Assembly (NCBI RefSeq): GCF_018446385.1
Contig: NC_056001.1
Coordinates: 9,666,672-9,730,671, forward strand
Source: Zingiber officinale
Taxonomy: Eukaryota > Streptophyta > Magnoliopsida > Zingiberales > Zingiberaceae
Length of the DNA: 64,000 nucleotides
Reading direction: 5' to 3'
The notes beneath the pieces were generated by a model. It worked only from the letters and a program-made list of their open reading frames with translations. It was not told where the DNA came from and did not search any database. The position numbers were made by a program, and so were the translations under genes. Of this stretch, positions 48,127 through 58,795 are shown one piece after another (position 1 is the first letter of the stretch; each line of letters starts with the position of its first letter).

Positions 48127-50763
48127 TCAGCCACAACCCACTGCAAGTAGTTCGAGTTGATCTTTTCTCTCCCCTTTCTCATCCTCAACAAATGTTTCTA
48201 AGTCGGGCAGATACCCTGCCCACATCATTTCAGCAATTAGCTCATCCAACCTTTCATATATCTCATTGCATTTTGGGTGAGCCTTGTCTCCCACAAGAAA
48301 AGTGTGCATCTCATTCTTTATCTCTATCCAGCTACAACCAGGTTCTTTCTTAAGTTTGCTCTCCTTCATTATCCGTCTCATTCTCGACACCTCTTCCCAT
48401 CTTCCAGCATTGGCATATATATTTGACAAGAGAATGCAAGAGGAGGAATCCTCAGGGTCCAACATCATTAATTTTTTTGCTGCAATTTCCGCTACCTCCA
48501 CATTTTTATGAATCTTGCACAGGCTCAGAAGAGTTCTCCACATAACATCATCAGCTTCGAATGGCATTTTAACAATAAGTTCCAAAGCTTCACTAACCCC
48601 CTTTCCACGCCCAATGATATCCACCACGCAAGAGTAGTGCTCTAATCTTGGCTCCAACTGGTAGTGGTCAGTCATCAAACTGAAGTAGGACATGCCCTCA
48701 TCGAACAGACCGACATGTCCACAAGCCCGAAGAACTGCGAGAAATGTCGTATGGTTAGGCCTGACATTTTCTAGTTGCATCCTGTCAAATATTTTAAGAG
48801 CCTTGAGTCCGTGGCCATGATGAGCATACCCACAAATCATGGCATTCCATGATACCAAGTCTCGATCGATCATTTTTTTAAACATCAAATATGAATCATT
48901 CATGTTTCCACATTTGGCATACATGTCCACAAGGGTGCTCGATATGAAGACGTCCTTGTGTAATTCTAGCTTGATAATCTTAGCATGGATTTGCATCCCA
49001 AGTCCAATCGTAGCTATATTAGCACATGTATCAAGAACTGTGGCATAAGTAAAATGATCGGGTTCAATGCTGTTATTTAACATCTTGGAGAAGAAGTTCT
49101 GTGCCTCTTCACTTTGTTTCTGGAGAGTAAACCCAGATATTATCGCATTTGCAGATACCAAGTTTTGCTTTTCTATTCTGTCATGAAGTTTCTGAGCTTC
49201 TCCCATCATTCCACATTTACAGTACATGTCAACAAGGGCACTTCCGACAAATGAAACGAGACCAAGTCCAGATTTAATTACCTTGTTATGAACCTTAACA
49301 CCACAAACGGAAGACTGAAGTCCCGCACAAGCTTTGAGGACACTACCATAAGTGAACTCGTCAGGTTGCATGCCATAGTGCAACATCTGATAAAAATGCA
49401 GCAAAGCTTCTTCATATCGTCCGTTCTGCTCTAAAGCTGCAATGACTGCGTTCCAAGAGACTGCATCTCTTTGCTCCATCTCCTCAAAAACATTGTAAGC
49501 CTCTTCCAAAGCTTCACATTTTCCATACATGTCCAGAACTGCATTCCCAACGCATACGTTGTAAATAGTTCCGGTCTTTAGGGCCAAGCAATGAGCTTGA
49601 AGACCCATCAAGTACCTCTTGACCTCTGCACAGGCACTACAAACACCAGATAAGCTGATCTCATTGAAGCCAACACCAGAGTGATTCATGCATTTAAAAA
49701 GCCCTATCGCGTCATTCCCCTGACCATTACGAACTAATCCGACAATAATTGCATTCCAGCATTGCAGGTTTCGCATTGGCAGCAACTGGAATAACCTTCT
49801 AGCATCATCCAGAATATCACATTTTGCATACATATCCATAATGGCAGTCCCAACCACAACATCAGTACTGTAATTGTTCTTCAAAGCATGACCATGCAAC
49901 TGTCTGCCTATTCTTTCAGAGCTTAATCCAGCGCAAGATCTGAAAACACTCGCATAAGCCGACTGGCATTGCCCAACACCGCATCTTTGCATCTCTAAAA
50001 ACAGTTCCAGTGCTACAGCATATTGTTCATTCTGCGTGCAGCCTGCAATCAGAGCACTCCAACAAACCCAATTCCTCTCTGGCATTTCATCAAACAAATA
50101 AATTGACTCGTCCAGTCTCTTGCATTTTGCATACATGTCAATAAGGGCACTCCCTGTCACCACGTCGCAATCCAAACCCATCTTGATGACAAAACCGTGT
50201 ATTTGGGTGCCCATATCAACTTCCTCCAATGCAGCACAGGACTTGAGAATCACTGCAATTGTGGTTCGATCAGGATTGATTCCACTCTGTAGCATATGGA
50301 GGAAGAGACCAATGGACTCATTTAGTTCTCCATTCTGCAAAAAGCCTGATATCATCGAATTCCATGATATAACATCTCGTTCTGGCATTCTGTCAAACAG
50401 GGACTTGGCAACGTCTAGCGTACCATTTCGAGCGTGACCTGAGATCATAGCATTCCAGGAGACAATGTCCATGTGGGGCATACGGACGAACACCTTGTGG
50501 GCGTACTCCAAGTTGGAGCAGGTAACGTACATGTGGATCAAGCAGTTTGCGACGAAGGTGGTTGGGATGAAGCCGGAGGCGACCATCCGGGCGTGGGATT
50601 GGCGGCCGCCGGCCGTGTCTCGGTGCTTGGAGCAGTGCTGGAAAATGTGGGAGAAGGTCATCTTGTCGGGGGAAGACGTGGAAAAGGGAGAGACGGTGGG
50701 GAGACGAATGGGGAGGGAGGAGCGCGTAGAGAGGAGGGAAAGACGGCGGCAGATGAAGGCCAT
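48127..50763 (-). CDS. MEF13: PPR protein, PLS class with E/E+ end (MEF13-like)
   Basis: Single exon, 878 residues from the ATG at 50763, whose start MAFICRRLSLLSTRSSLPIR looks like a mitochondrial presequence; an in-frame ATG at 50895 would add 44 residues. A long array of P, L and S pentatricopeptide repeats follows, with SWNAMISG and LIDMYAKC type motifs, then E and E+ motifs (EADDVMWRTLLSLCKIHKNV; KKEPGCSWIEIKNEMHTFLV) and no DYW deaminase. Collinear blocks such as GVGFNEISLSG and PFEADDVMWRTLL point to Arabidopsis At3g02330, MEF13, which is needed for C-to-U editing at several mitochondrial sites and works with MORF proteins. Lacking DYW, it would need a deaminase partner. It appears intact. 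Orthology is inferred from remembered sequence. Confidence 0.9.
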   Translation of the reverse strand: MAFICRRLSLLSTRSSLPIRLPTVSPFSTSSPDKMTFSHIFQHCSKHRDTAGGRQSHARMVASGFIPTTFVANCLIHMYVTCSNLEYAHKVFVRMPHMDIVSWNAMISGHARNGTLDVAKSLFDRMPERDVISWNSMISGFLQNGELNESIGLFLHMLQSGINPDRTTIAVILKSCAALEEVDMGTQIHGFVIKMGLDCDVVTGSALIDMYAKCKRLDESIYLFDEMPERNWVCWSALIAGCTQNEQYAVALELFLEMQRCGVGQCQSAYASVFRSCAGLSSERIGRQLHGHALKNNYSTDVVVGTAIMDMYAKCDILDDARRLFQLLPMRNLQCWNAIIVGLVRNGQGNDAIGLFKCMNHSGVGFNEISLSGVCSACAEVKRYLMGLQAHCLALKTGTIYNVCVGNAVLDMYGKCEALEEAYNVFEEMEQRDAVSWNAVIAALEQNGRYEEALLHFYQMLHYGMQPDEFTYGSVLKACAGLQSSVCGVKVHNKVIKSGLGLVSFVGSALVDMYCKCGMMGEAQKLHDRIEKQNLVSANAIISGFTLQKQSEEAQNFFSKMLNNSIEPDHFTYATVLDTCANIATIGLGMQIHAKIIKLELHKDVFISSTLVDMYAKCGNMNDSYLMFKKMIDRDLVSWNAMICGYAHHGHGLKALKIFDRMQLENVRPNHTTFLAVLRACGHVGLFDEGMSYFSLMTDHYQLEPRLEHYSCVVDIIGRGKGVSEALELIVKMPFEADDVMWRTLLSLCKIHKNVEVAEIAAKKLMMLDPEDSSSCILLSNIYANAGRWEEVSRMRRIMKESKLKKEPGCSWIEIKNEMHTFLVGDKAHPKCNEIYERLDELIAEMMWAGYLPDLETFVEDEKGERKDQLELLAVGCG

Positions 50764-50988
50764 TAGAACTGTCTCGTTGCATGCCTTCTTGCTCGCTCTC
50801 TTGATGCTGCCGTTGTGTTCGATTGCAAAGTGTTCGACGGATTGCCGAACAAACATACGAGTGCTCGGTGGTCGAACAAAATTCCATGATTTCATTGAAA
50901 AAAAAATTATTATATATTTTTCAACTGATTTACGGAACTACTTAAATACGTTTTTATCTTCTAAAAAAATACGCGTTTTCTGAAAAAT

Positions 50989-51141
50989 AGTGTTTAGTAT
51001 ACGTTTTTCGTGCATATTTTCTAAAAAAATATATAGTGTTTTCTAGAAAAATAGAAAATGACAAAAAGTCATTTTCTGTTTTATAGAATACACGCGTTTT
51101 TCAGAAAATAAAAATGAAAAGCACGCGTACCAAACACACCC
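50989..51141. mobile_element. Small MITE-like element
   Basis: About 153 bp. The right end read on the minus strand is GGGTGTGTTTGGTACGCGT, a typical plant MITE start, and the left end is AGTGTTTAGTATACGT, its imperfect partner. The interior is AT-rich with a short hairpin AAAATGAC/GTCATTTT. The target duplication is not clear. Confidence 0.45.
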
Positions 51142-52290
51142 TTAGTTTCTTAAATATTCAAATCCCCTACCTAACTTTTAAACTGAGGATCCTATACCCC
51201 TCTCATTTATACTAATCGATTGTTATATGCTAGTTGACTGGTGTTATTTTTTTTTTAAAGATAAATAAATTTTTTTAGAAAGTCTATTTATATTTAAAAA
51301 ATATTTCTTTTAATATATTATGCTAAATTAATATTTAAATGTATAAATATAATCGAGAGAAATAAATAAACACATTAGACTTGGCTTCATGTAATTCCAA
51401 ACTCTCTAAGTCCATTAAGAATCTAATTCATGTTAAAAAATCAATGTCCTCGATATATTGTACCAAATTGATATTTGAGTACATGAATATATTCAAGAAA
51501 ATTACATGAATACATATAACTTGATTTCATACAATTTCGATTTCTTTATGTTCATCAGTCGATTTTAGCTAAAATTGACTAATAGACATAGAGAACTCGG
51601 AATTGTATGAAACCAAGTGTTATATCTATGTTTTCAAATATCAATTTTACCTAATATATTGAAAGTGATGATTTTTTGAATATGAATAAGCTCAAAAAAA
51701 ATTAACTAAAGAGCTTGAAATTATACGAAATCAAGTTTTATGTGTTTGTCTAGATCTTCTGATTATATATATGTCATCAAATATCAACGTTGCATAATAT
51801 ATTGAAAATATTGATTTTTTGAATATAAATAAGTGTGAAAAATTAAATTTATATTTAAAAAATCATTCCACTTGATATATTAGACTAAATTGATGTTTGA
51901 AAACATGAATATAATCAGAAGAATTAGACGATCACATAGAACTTAGTTTCATATTATTTTAAGTTCTTTAAGTCAATCAATCGATTTTGACCTAAAGAAT
52001 TCAGAAGGACCTAGAGAGTTCGGAATGATATGATCGTATATATTCAACTAATTCTCATAATTATATCCAAGTGCTCAAATATCAATTCGACCTAATATAT
52101 TAAGAAAAATAATTTTTAAAACATAAATAAATATTTAAAAAACACTATTTATTTAAAAATAATAATTACACCAGTCAACTATTATACTATAACAGTTGAC
52201 TAGTATAAATGAGAGGGCTAAAATGGATATAGGATATGTAATTTAGTAAAGTTGAGTAAGGGGTTTAGGTATTTTAGGAAATTTAGCTAA
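51142..52290. mobile_element. Long-inverted-repeat (foldback-type) element
   Basis: The first 115 bp and the last 125 bp are imperfect inverted repeats of each other (shared blocks CTCTCATTTATACTA and AGTTGACTGGTGT). The AT-rich interior has repeated segments around TTTCATACAATTTC and TTTTGAATATAAATAAG. No coding capacity. Non-autonomous DNA element; superfamily unclear because no target duplication stands out. Confidence 0.6.
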
Positions 52291-53286
52291 ATGGTTCAAT
52301 AAAAAAAATGTATATTTTTTATGTTGTCTATTTTAAAAAAAAAACAAATATGTTTTTCAGGTAAAACTAAGTTACAGTGAATTGAGCCCTGCCAAATACA
52401 ATAATCTCCAAATTCAGTTGTTTATTGAGCTCATTATTGTTTAACATGTTTATATATTTTTATATGGAATAAATAGAAACCAACCTTAATCAAGTGGATT
52501 ATTGAAAATTATCAAAAGACAATCGATAACCCTCTAAACGAGGCAAAAGAATAGAAAGAGATGAAATAAAAAAATCACAACCACAACGTGATCATCCGCA
52601 TAACCACAACGTGATCATCAATGGTTAACTCAAGGTTCCCTCATGAATAGCCTCATGATTCCTTCCATAACGTATATATGTTTTGTTTCACTGATCTGTA
52701 CTATTAGATCAGTTTTAATATAATATACATACTCACGACTCAAGAGTTCAATCTGTTCTTAGAATATTCGTAGAATTTCATCCTTCAAAATGACAATTGA
52801 ATTAAAAAAAAAATAAAGGAGAAAAAGACAGATCTTATGGCACATATTAGTGGTCCTTTGTCGGGCGTTGCGTATGCCCCGCCATATGACTATAGCTGGA
52901 ACGAATGATGAGGACTTTGCTTTTCCAAATAACTCATATAGGTGATTAGTAAGTCAAGTCAAAAAGAGTACGCACTCTCAAGTCCAGCTTGCAACCTCAA
53001 CCATGTTGGCATTTAAATTAATAACCACAAACATTTAAATTAAATGTATGAGTCTCAATAACAGCACACGATCTACAGTTCAAATCCACCCAAACAACCC
53101 CCAAATCAAGAGAGATAGGTCTCGATTAATTAAGCATGTGTATAATTGTAGGGTATGCGTATCTCTCCCCCTTCTTTACTTATTCCCCACTCCCAAAACC
53201 ATCAGATTACAGAAGAAAAAAAAGAAGAAAAAGGAAATTTTATGACACAGCGAAAGAGTAAAGCAGAATGCATACACCTTAATTAA

Positions 53287-54492
53287 TTACACGGCGAGCA
53301 CCAGCACCGCCATGGCGGCCGCTGAGGCCGTGAACCACCGCCCGGCTGCGCCGGCCCTGAAGGCTGCATTGTCCGAAGCCTCCTCGTCCGACGTGGCACC
53401 CGGGCCGTCCGCTGCCTCCACGGCGCCGTGCTTGTGCTTCTTGGTGGCGGCGGGCGCCGCGGCGGGTGTGACAGGATCCTCGGGCTTGAAGAGCTCCTGC
53501 GGCTGAAGGACCTTGTCGATGGCGTATATGGCGTCTGGGTCCTGATCGATGATCGTGGAGGTGATGGTGGCACTCACGATGTGGGTTTTGACGGTGATGG
53601 AGTCGCCGGATTTGGCCACTGTGTATTTGTACTTTTTGTTGTGGGTGTCGGTGGCGAGGGTGGGGAAGGCACCTTTTCTGGACTTGAGGAGCTGCGGCGA
53701 GTAGTAGGCTGGTGTGCCGTGGTAGAGGAGGAGGGAGGCTTTGCCCGGGGCGGTGAGGTTCTTGTATTTGTCAGCGAAGGCTCTGATCGCGGAGTCGATC
53801 GGGCATAAGACGGTGAGCCCGTCGTTGAGGTTGGACTCGAAGTTCTCGAGGACATCCGGCGTGGCGAGGAGCAGATCGGCGAAGGCGCGACAGCCCTTCC
53901 GGGACATGAGCTCGGTCAGATTGACTGGGGACGGCGGCGCGACGGGGGCCTCAGCCTCAGGAGAGGACATGATGGAGCTCACCTCGAGGACGGACAGATC
54001 GTAGGGCATCTCTTTAATGGACTTGACGAAGGAAACTGGCGGCGCACCACCGGCGTCCTCGGAGGAGAAGGTGACCCTACCCTTGCGGTGGTCAGTGATG
54101 TTGATGTAGCCGGTGGTGCCGATGGCGCGGCCGGAGGACTGGAAGACGGAGGAGGCGAGGGTGGAGCTATGGGTGAGCTGATGGAGCTTCTTGGACCCGT
54201 AGTAATCAGTGAGAATGTGGAGGGCAAGAACGTTTCGGACGGTGAGGATAGAGAAATGCTTCGCGAGGAGGTCAGCCATGCCGGAGTTATCCACAGCAAG
54301 GAGAGTAATGGTCTGCCGGCGGTTGATTTCGTTTGCCAGCCTAGTAACGGTGAGGTAGTGGTTAAAGGTGGAGAACTCTGGGTGAGCTGCTAGGATCTTG
54401 GTGATGTTGTAGCCGCGTGCCAACGGAGCCTCGCCGACCACCAAAATCAACACGACGGCAATGGCGAGGAGAGTGGGGAGGGATCTCCGCAT
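53287..54492 (-). CDS. FLA2: Fasciclin-like arabinogalactan protein (FLA1/FLA2 type)
   Basis: Single exon, 401 residues from the ATG at 54492 (MRRSLPTLLAIAVVLILVVG, a clear signal peptide cut near residue 27); an in-frame ATG 48 bp upstream is unlikely because it would bury the signal. Two fasciclin domains follow (about 28-180 and 190-340). The first opens YNITKILAAHPEFSTFNHYL and has the LHILTDYYG motif. Pro/Ala stretches (EAEAPVAPPSP; PAAAPAATKK) are candidate arabinogalactan sites. The C-terminal hydrophobic tail after a small-residue stretch fits a GPI anchor, so the protein should be on the outer face of the plasma membrane or in the wall, acting in adhesion or wall signalling. It resembles Arabidopsis FLA1 and FLA2; I cannot separate the two. 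The coding GC is high, as in many monocot genes. Confidence 0.88.
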   Translation of the reverse strand: MRRSLPTLLAIAVVLILVVGEAPLARGYNITKILAAHPEFSTFNHYLTVTRLANEINRRQTITLLAVDNSGMADLLAKHFSILTVRNVLALHILTDYYGSKKLHQLTHSSTLASSVFQSSGRAIGTTGYINITDHRKGRVTFSSEDAGGAPPVSFVKSIKEMPYDLSVLEVSSIMSSPEAEAPVAPPSPVNLTELMSRKGCRAFADLLLATPDVLENFESNLNDGLTVLCPIDSAIRAFADKYKNLTAPGKASLLLYHGTPAYYSPQLLKSRKGAFPTLATDTHNKKYKYTVAKSGDSITVKTHIVSATITSTIIDQDPDAIYAIDKVLQPQELFKPEDPVTPAAAPAATKKHKHGAVEAADGPGATSDEEASDNAAFRAGAAGRWFTASAAAMAVLVLAV

Positions 54493-55106
54493 TGTGAATA
54501 CCGCTTCTTCACCGTCGCTGGCGAGGAAGAGAAGGGGCACTGAGTTTGGGGCACTGAGTGGGGAGCCGGCGACAAGGGCTAAGTAGTTGAGATAGCGCTG
54601 GCACGAAACAACGAAGCCCTTGGCGTTTGTTATTATTTACGAGAACTGCCATTACTTAAATTTTTAAATAATATAAAATTAAATGCTAACTAATTAAGAA
54701 TAATAACATATAAACTTTAATATTTTATGAATAAGAAAAAAATATTCATAGTTTTGGTATTTCATTAAAATTTAATACTAAAATATAAGTTAATCCTTCA
54801 TTCAAAAGTTCACAAAATTAATAATATTATTTTTGAAATATCATTAGTTAGCATATTTACTTTATTTTATATTTAACTCGAATGAGTTAATTAGTTGAAT
54901 ATCAAAATGTTTTTTACAACAAGAGTTTGAAATTATCATAAATACACCAATACTATTTTTGTTATTAGGCTTAAGTGATGCTCAATAATTGAGCCATGTG
55001 TGTACTCAAGCATCCAAATGGGTTAGAAAAATCATTGGTGAGGTTAAGATGTCAGGGGATATTGGCTATGACGTTCCACCTAATGGAACTATAAGCATTA
55101 GAAGTT

Positions 55107-55142
<36 letters not shown>

Positions 55143-57198
55143 GATATATATTATAACAGCAAACTTAGGCTAGGTATTCGAGAGTGTCGGCAAACAGGCA
55201 GCGTGATTTATTAGTAAAAGGAAAAATACTTAAAACGTTAATCAGTCGGTCTCCAAGATATTTGTAATATAATTCGAATCTCAGCCGCCATGCGGCCATT
55301 GTATTTACATATACGCATGGATCATAAACCGGACCGGAATGAACCGCCAGCGGTCTAACTCGTTGGTTGGCTTGTTGCTGTGCTGGGAGGTAATAAATCA
55401 GTTTAGTGACAATAATGGAGTGGTTGTTGGGTCATCCCTGCTGTATCGATCTTGTTTGATGCCAAAATTAATTTGGCAAATATGTCACGCTAGCTGATTT
55501 CTTGATTGCTTGGCCTGTTTTTATTTCCCAGCCAAACTTTCAGTCTTAATTAACAATTTACGACTTAATGTGATACGTATTAAGGTCTGTTTCGTAAAGG
55601 CGCATGCCCTTCATCTGCTGCCGCCGTTGCAGTAGATCTTTCAGCTTGCATATCATGCCATCACATCGAAATCGCCGTCAACATTAACCTTGTGCATGTT
55701 TTCTTCTCTCCCCTTTGCGTCAAGCGTTGTTGCCTTGTCTTCCTCAAGCCTACTGGCCTCAACTTCATTAAAATGAACACGTATCTATTTGAAAAAAAAA
55801 CCCTTATAAACTTAAATATACATTGGCACACAAGATATTTAGCGTCACGTGGCAATCACATGACGATAAAACTGATACTTGATCAGTGGTATATATAGTT
55901 TTTATATCAGTCCTTTTTCATTGAATCCATTAGTTATCAATAATTGTTTCCACCAACCCACGCTAAATTATTTAATTATTATCTCCATCGAACATTATTA
56001 TATTTGTTTATTTTAAAATTGGCCGAGTCGGTGGATATGATCTGGCATGGTTTCAAACAGTATGAATTGTCTAAAATAAGTTGAGAATGGGACAAGCATA
56101 ACTCTCACCTGTGGTTTGATCAAGATGACTAAGACAGTGGAAGAAAATTCTATTTCCTTCTTTGTGAAAAGGCAGGAACCAAATGAGATGGAGGTTGCCC
56201 AATTCTTAAGTATCCGCTCAATTGTCATTCGCACTGAGTTGGGAAGCTAGCGTCGCATTATGAAGAGAAGGAACAGACCATATGGCACGTGGAAAAGGAG
56301 CAAGCAGGAAGTTCAAGAACAGATATCGGGGGGAGCAGTAGAAAGTTGCTTTCTGAAAATTGACAGATAGAATGACGTCAAAGCAGACTTACTGGCTAAC
56401 GAAGCAACAAGGATGGAAGCCTTCGAGAAAGACCGACCATTTTCGAGTGTTTGGATGAGTTGTCTTCGTGCATGTAAAACTCAATTTTTCATGCTATTCA
56501 ATACTACTCAGAGAAATCGCCACGAGAAGATTTGATCTATCTACGAGCCACCGAATTATAGACAAAATTTTAGAAACCGCAGCGTGTCAAACGATCTACA
56601 TGAACTGGAACTTAAATACAGCGTTTCAGGTAAGAACTGGCTCAGCTCTGCGAATCCCCTGCCTTGATAACGACATGTTGAAGAGTGGGAGCACCTGTCT
56701 AAATAAACCTTTTTCCCGCATTGATCACCAGCCTTTTGTTTTCAACGACATGAAACTCAGTAATGTCTGGCTGCTTCAAAATCAGCACAACTATCGCACA
56801 TGCCCAGCTTGTTCAACATACAATACCACAAAAAGCAAACATGGTCATTCGTGGTGGGCCGATGGCCCGTGACTCTCTCTCTCTATCCTTTTTTAAAAAT
56901 TATATTGTCTCTGTTTATATCTCGAATTGAAATTAATCACTATAAATTGTTCACATTTAATATCCTAACAATATTTTTAGAGTTTTTTTTAATGTAAGTT
57001 TTACTCTGGTTCGGATTGACATAATTAACGGGTCCGGTCGAGGCATGGCATCGAACGCAATTACGCAATAATGTGATTACGAGCGGATGAAGGCAAGCCC
57101 TAGATCGGACGGCTTGTATAAAGCCTTTGATTCTTCTCTTGACGCACGCTCACTCCTCTCACCTGCGGCGCGACTCCTCCTTCTTCAGTGCTCCCAAT
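54493..57198. other. Spacer between divergent FLA and RPL14 genes
   Basis: 2.7 kb. An AT-rich stretch holds a (TTTA)n microsatellite at about 55106-55141. 56230-56460 has weak resemblance to decayed retroelement RNase H sequence (not claimed). Near the RPL14 end are a TGGGCC site II-type motif (about 56858) and an AGCCCTA telo-box-like motif (about 57095), typical of plant ribosomal protein promoters. Confidence 0.55.
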
Positions 57199-58795
57199 AT
57201 GGTAAACTTTTTTTTTTCTTCTTTTCTTCTACTTGTTCCTTTCGATTTCTGTATCTAATTTCGTATCCCGTACGAATCCAAGACGTCTTTGTGTTCTCGA
57301 GTGAGTTTGTATATCTTCTATGGATTTTCTTGTAGCCGTTCAAGCGATATGTGGAGATCGGCAGGGTTGCCCTCGTGAACTATGGGAAGGAATATGGAAG
57401 GCTCGTCGTCATCGTCGACGTTATCGACCAGAACAGGGTACGTGGCATTTCCTGATTTCCAAAGCCTCAATTTTCGGCATGATTAAATTGCGCAGATCAA
57501 CTTATGAGTTTTATGTGTATGTACTCGTTTCAAAAATCCATCTTTCGACTAGTTTTTGTTACTCAACTATTGACAAAGTGGTATATTAACTTTCTGATAG
57601 TGTTCTAAATTATTCCTTTTCTGAGACATTAATCAATAATAAACAACTATATCGTGACATTTCTCTATCGTTTTACGAACTCAGTGGTAGAGTATTAAAA
57701 TGAAATGCCTAATTTGAAGGTGCCGACCACTAAGTTTATAACAACGTTGGAAGTTTTTGCCAAGGGCCTAGTTAAACAGCCCTCATTTAAGTGGTAGCTT
57801 GCGTCCATCTGTTGATGGGTGTGCAGGATTTGTGATATAAGGATGATAAAAACATTTATTGTATCAAATTTATCCTGAAGTTCTTGCCAAAATATCACTT
57901 GTCTCCAAAGTTCCAATTGATTTCTGTTTTAGCTATATGAGCACCACTTGTGGTTTACTAGTATTCCATGTAACGTCAACCTTAGAATTGTGAAAATTCT
58001 TTGATTTTTCTTAACCATTTGATCTGAAGGATATCACTTCCATACTACTTGTTGGGTTGTAGAAAATATATTTTTGGGCACAACTAGTTAGTTTTTTTCC
58101 TTTTTAAAATTTGCAAATACCACGTGGAATTTGGATGAGCCATTGGCACCCGTGTCTATATGCCAATCTAAATGTTCGTCTTAAATAGTATGATGTGAGA
58201 TTATCCATAATTGGATATAATTTTTTTTTTCACTGGTTTTGAGAATCTGAAGTATTGTATTAATGATCTGTTTCTCGCCTTGATTCTGCCACAAGTTTAG
58301 GCTTTGGTTGATGCTCCTGATATGATTCGTGGCCAAATTAACTTCAAAAGGCTCTCTCTTACTGATATAAAGATTGACATACCACGAGTCCCTAAGAAGA
58401 AGACCCTCATTCAAGCTATGGAGGCTGCTGGTACCATATACTCAATATCCCTGTTTAATGTAATCTAACAATGTAGCATGTAATTATTAGGTTTAAGTGA
58501 TAAACATGCTGCTGCAGATGTTAAGAACAAGTGGGAAAACAGCTCATGGGGCAGGAAGCTTATTGTGCAGAAGAGGAGAGCTGCCCTAAATGACTTTGAC
58601 AGGTTCAAGGTCATGGTGGCCAAGATTAAGGTAGATATTACGTGTATTTAAATGCGATATACTTTTGATTTCTTGCCTTTTAGTTTACCAAAATCTTTGT
58701 TTATTCATTGTGCTGATGAGTCTTTAATATTTCTCCAGCGAGGACGTGCCATAAGGCAAGAATTGGCCAAACTTAAGAAGGAAAATGCAGCTTGA
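57199..58795 (+). CDS. RPL14: Ribosomal protein eL14 (60S, RPL14)
   Basis: Five exons, 57199-57201, 57336-57437, 58301-58430, 58518-58630 and 58739-58795, give 134 residues, the standard plant length. Exon 1 is only the start codon; the second exon gives [20 protein letters not shown], an SH3-like KOW region, then [20 protein letters not shown], a basic middle ([20 protein letters not shown]) and the coiled C-terminus ([18 protein letters not shown]). It is a 60S subunit protein of the cytosolic ribosome. The first-exon assignment is supported by the exact fit of ATG followed by a GT donor and by phase; other introns are GT-AG. Promoter motifs of ribosomal protein type lie upstream. The gene looks intact and is orientated away from the FLA gene. 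Confidence 0.94.

Larger units (their letters stand above)
50764..53286. other. Spacer between PPR and FLA genes
   Basis: Contains the PPR promoter (50764-50985), two small inverted-repeat elements (50989-51141 and 51142-52290, listed separately), and 52291-53286 with nothing recognisable apart from a short direct repeat of CACAACGTGATCATC near 52580-52620. Confidence 0.6.

Noticed and set aside
52580-52640. Direct repeat of CACAACGTGATCATC as a target duplication
   Set aside because: The copies are only about 30 bp apart with no element between them.
56230-56870. Possible decayed retroelement RNase H sequence and a 134-codon ORF
   Set aside because: Only a weak resemblance (a short NDVKADLLANEA-like stretch); too little to claim a feature.
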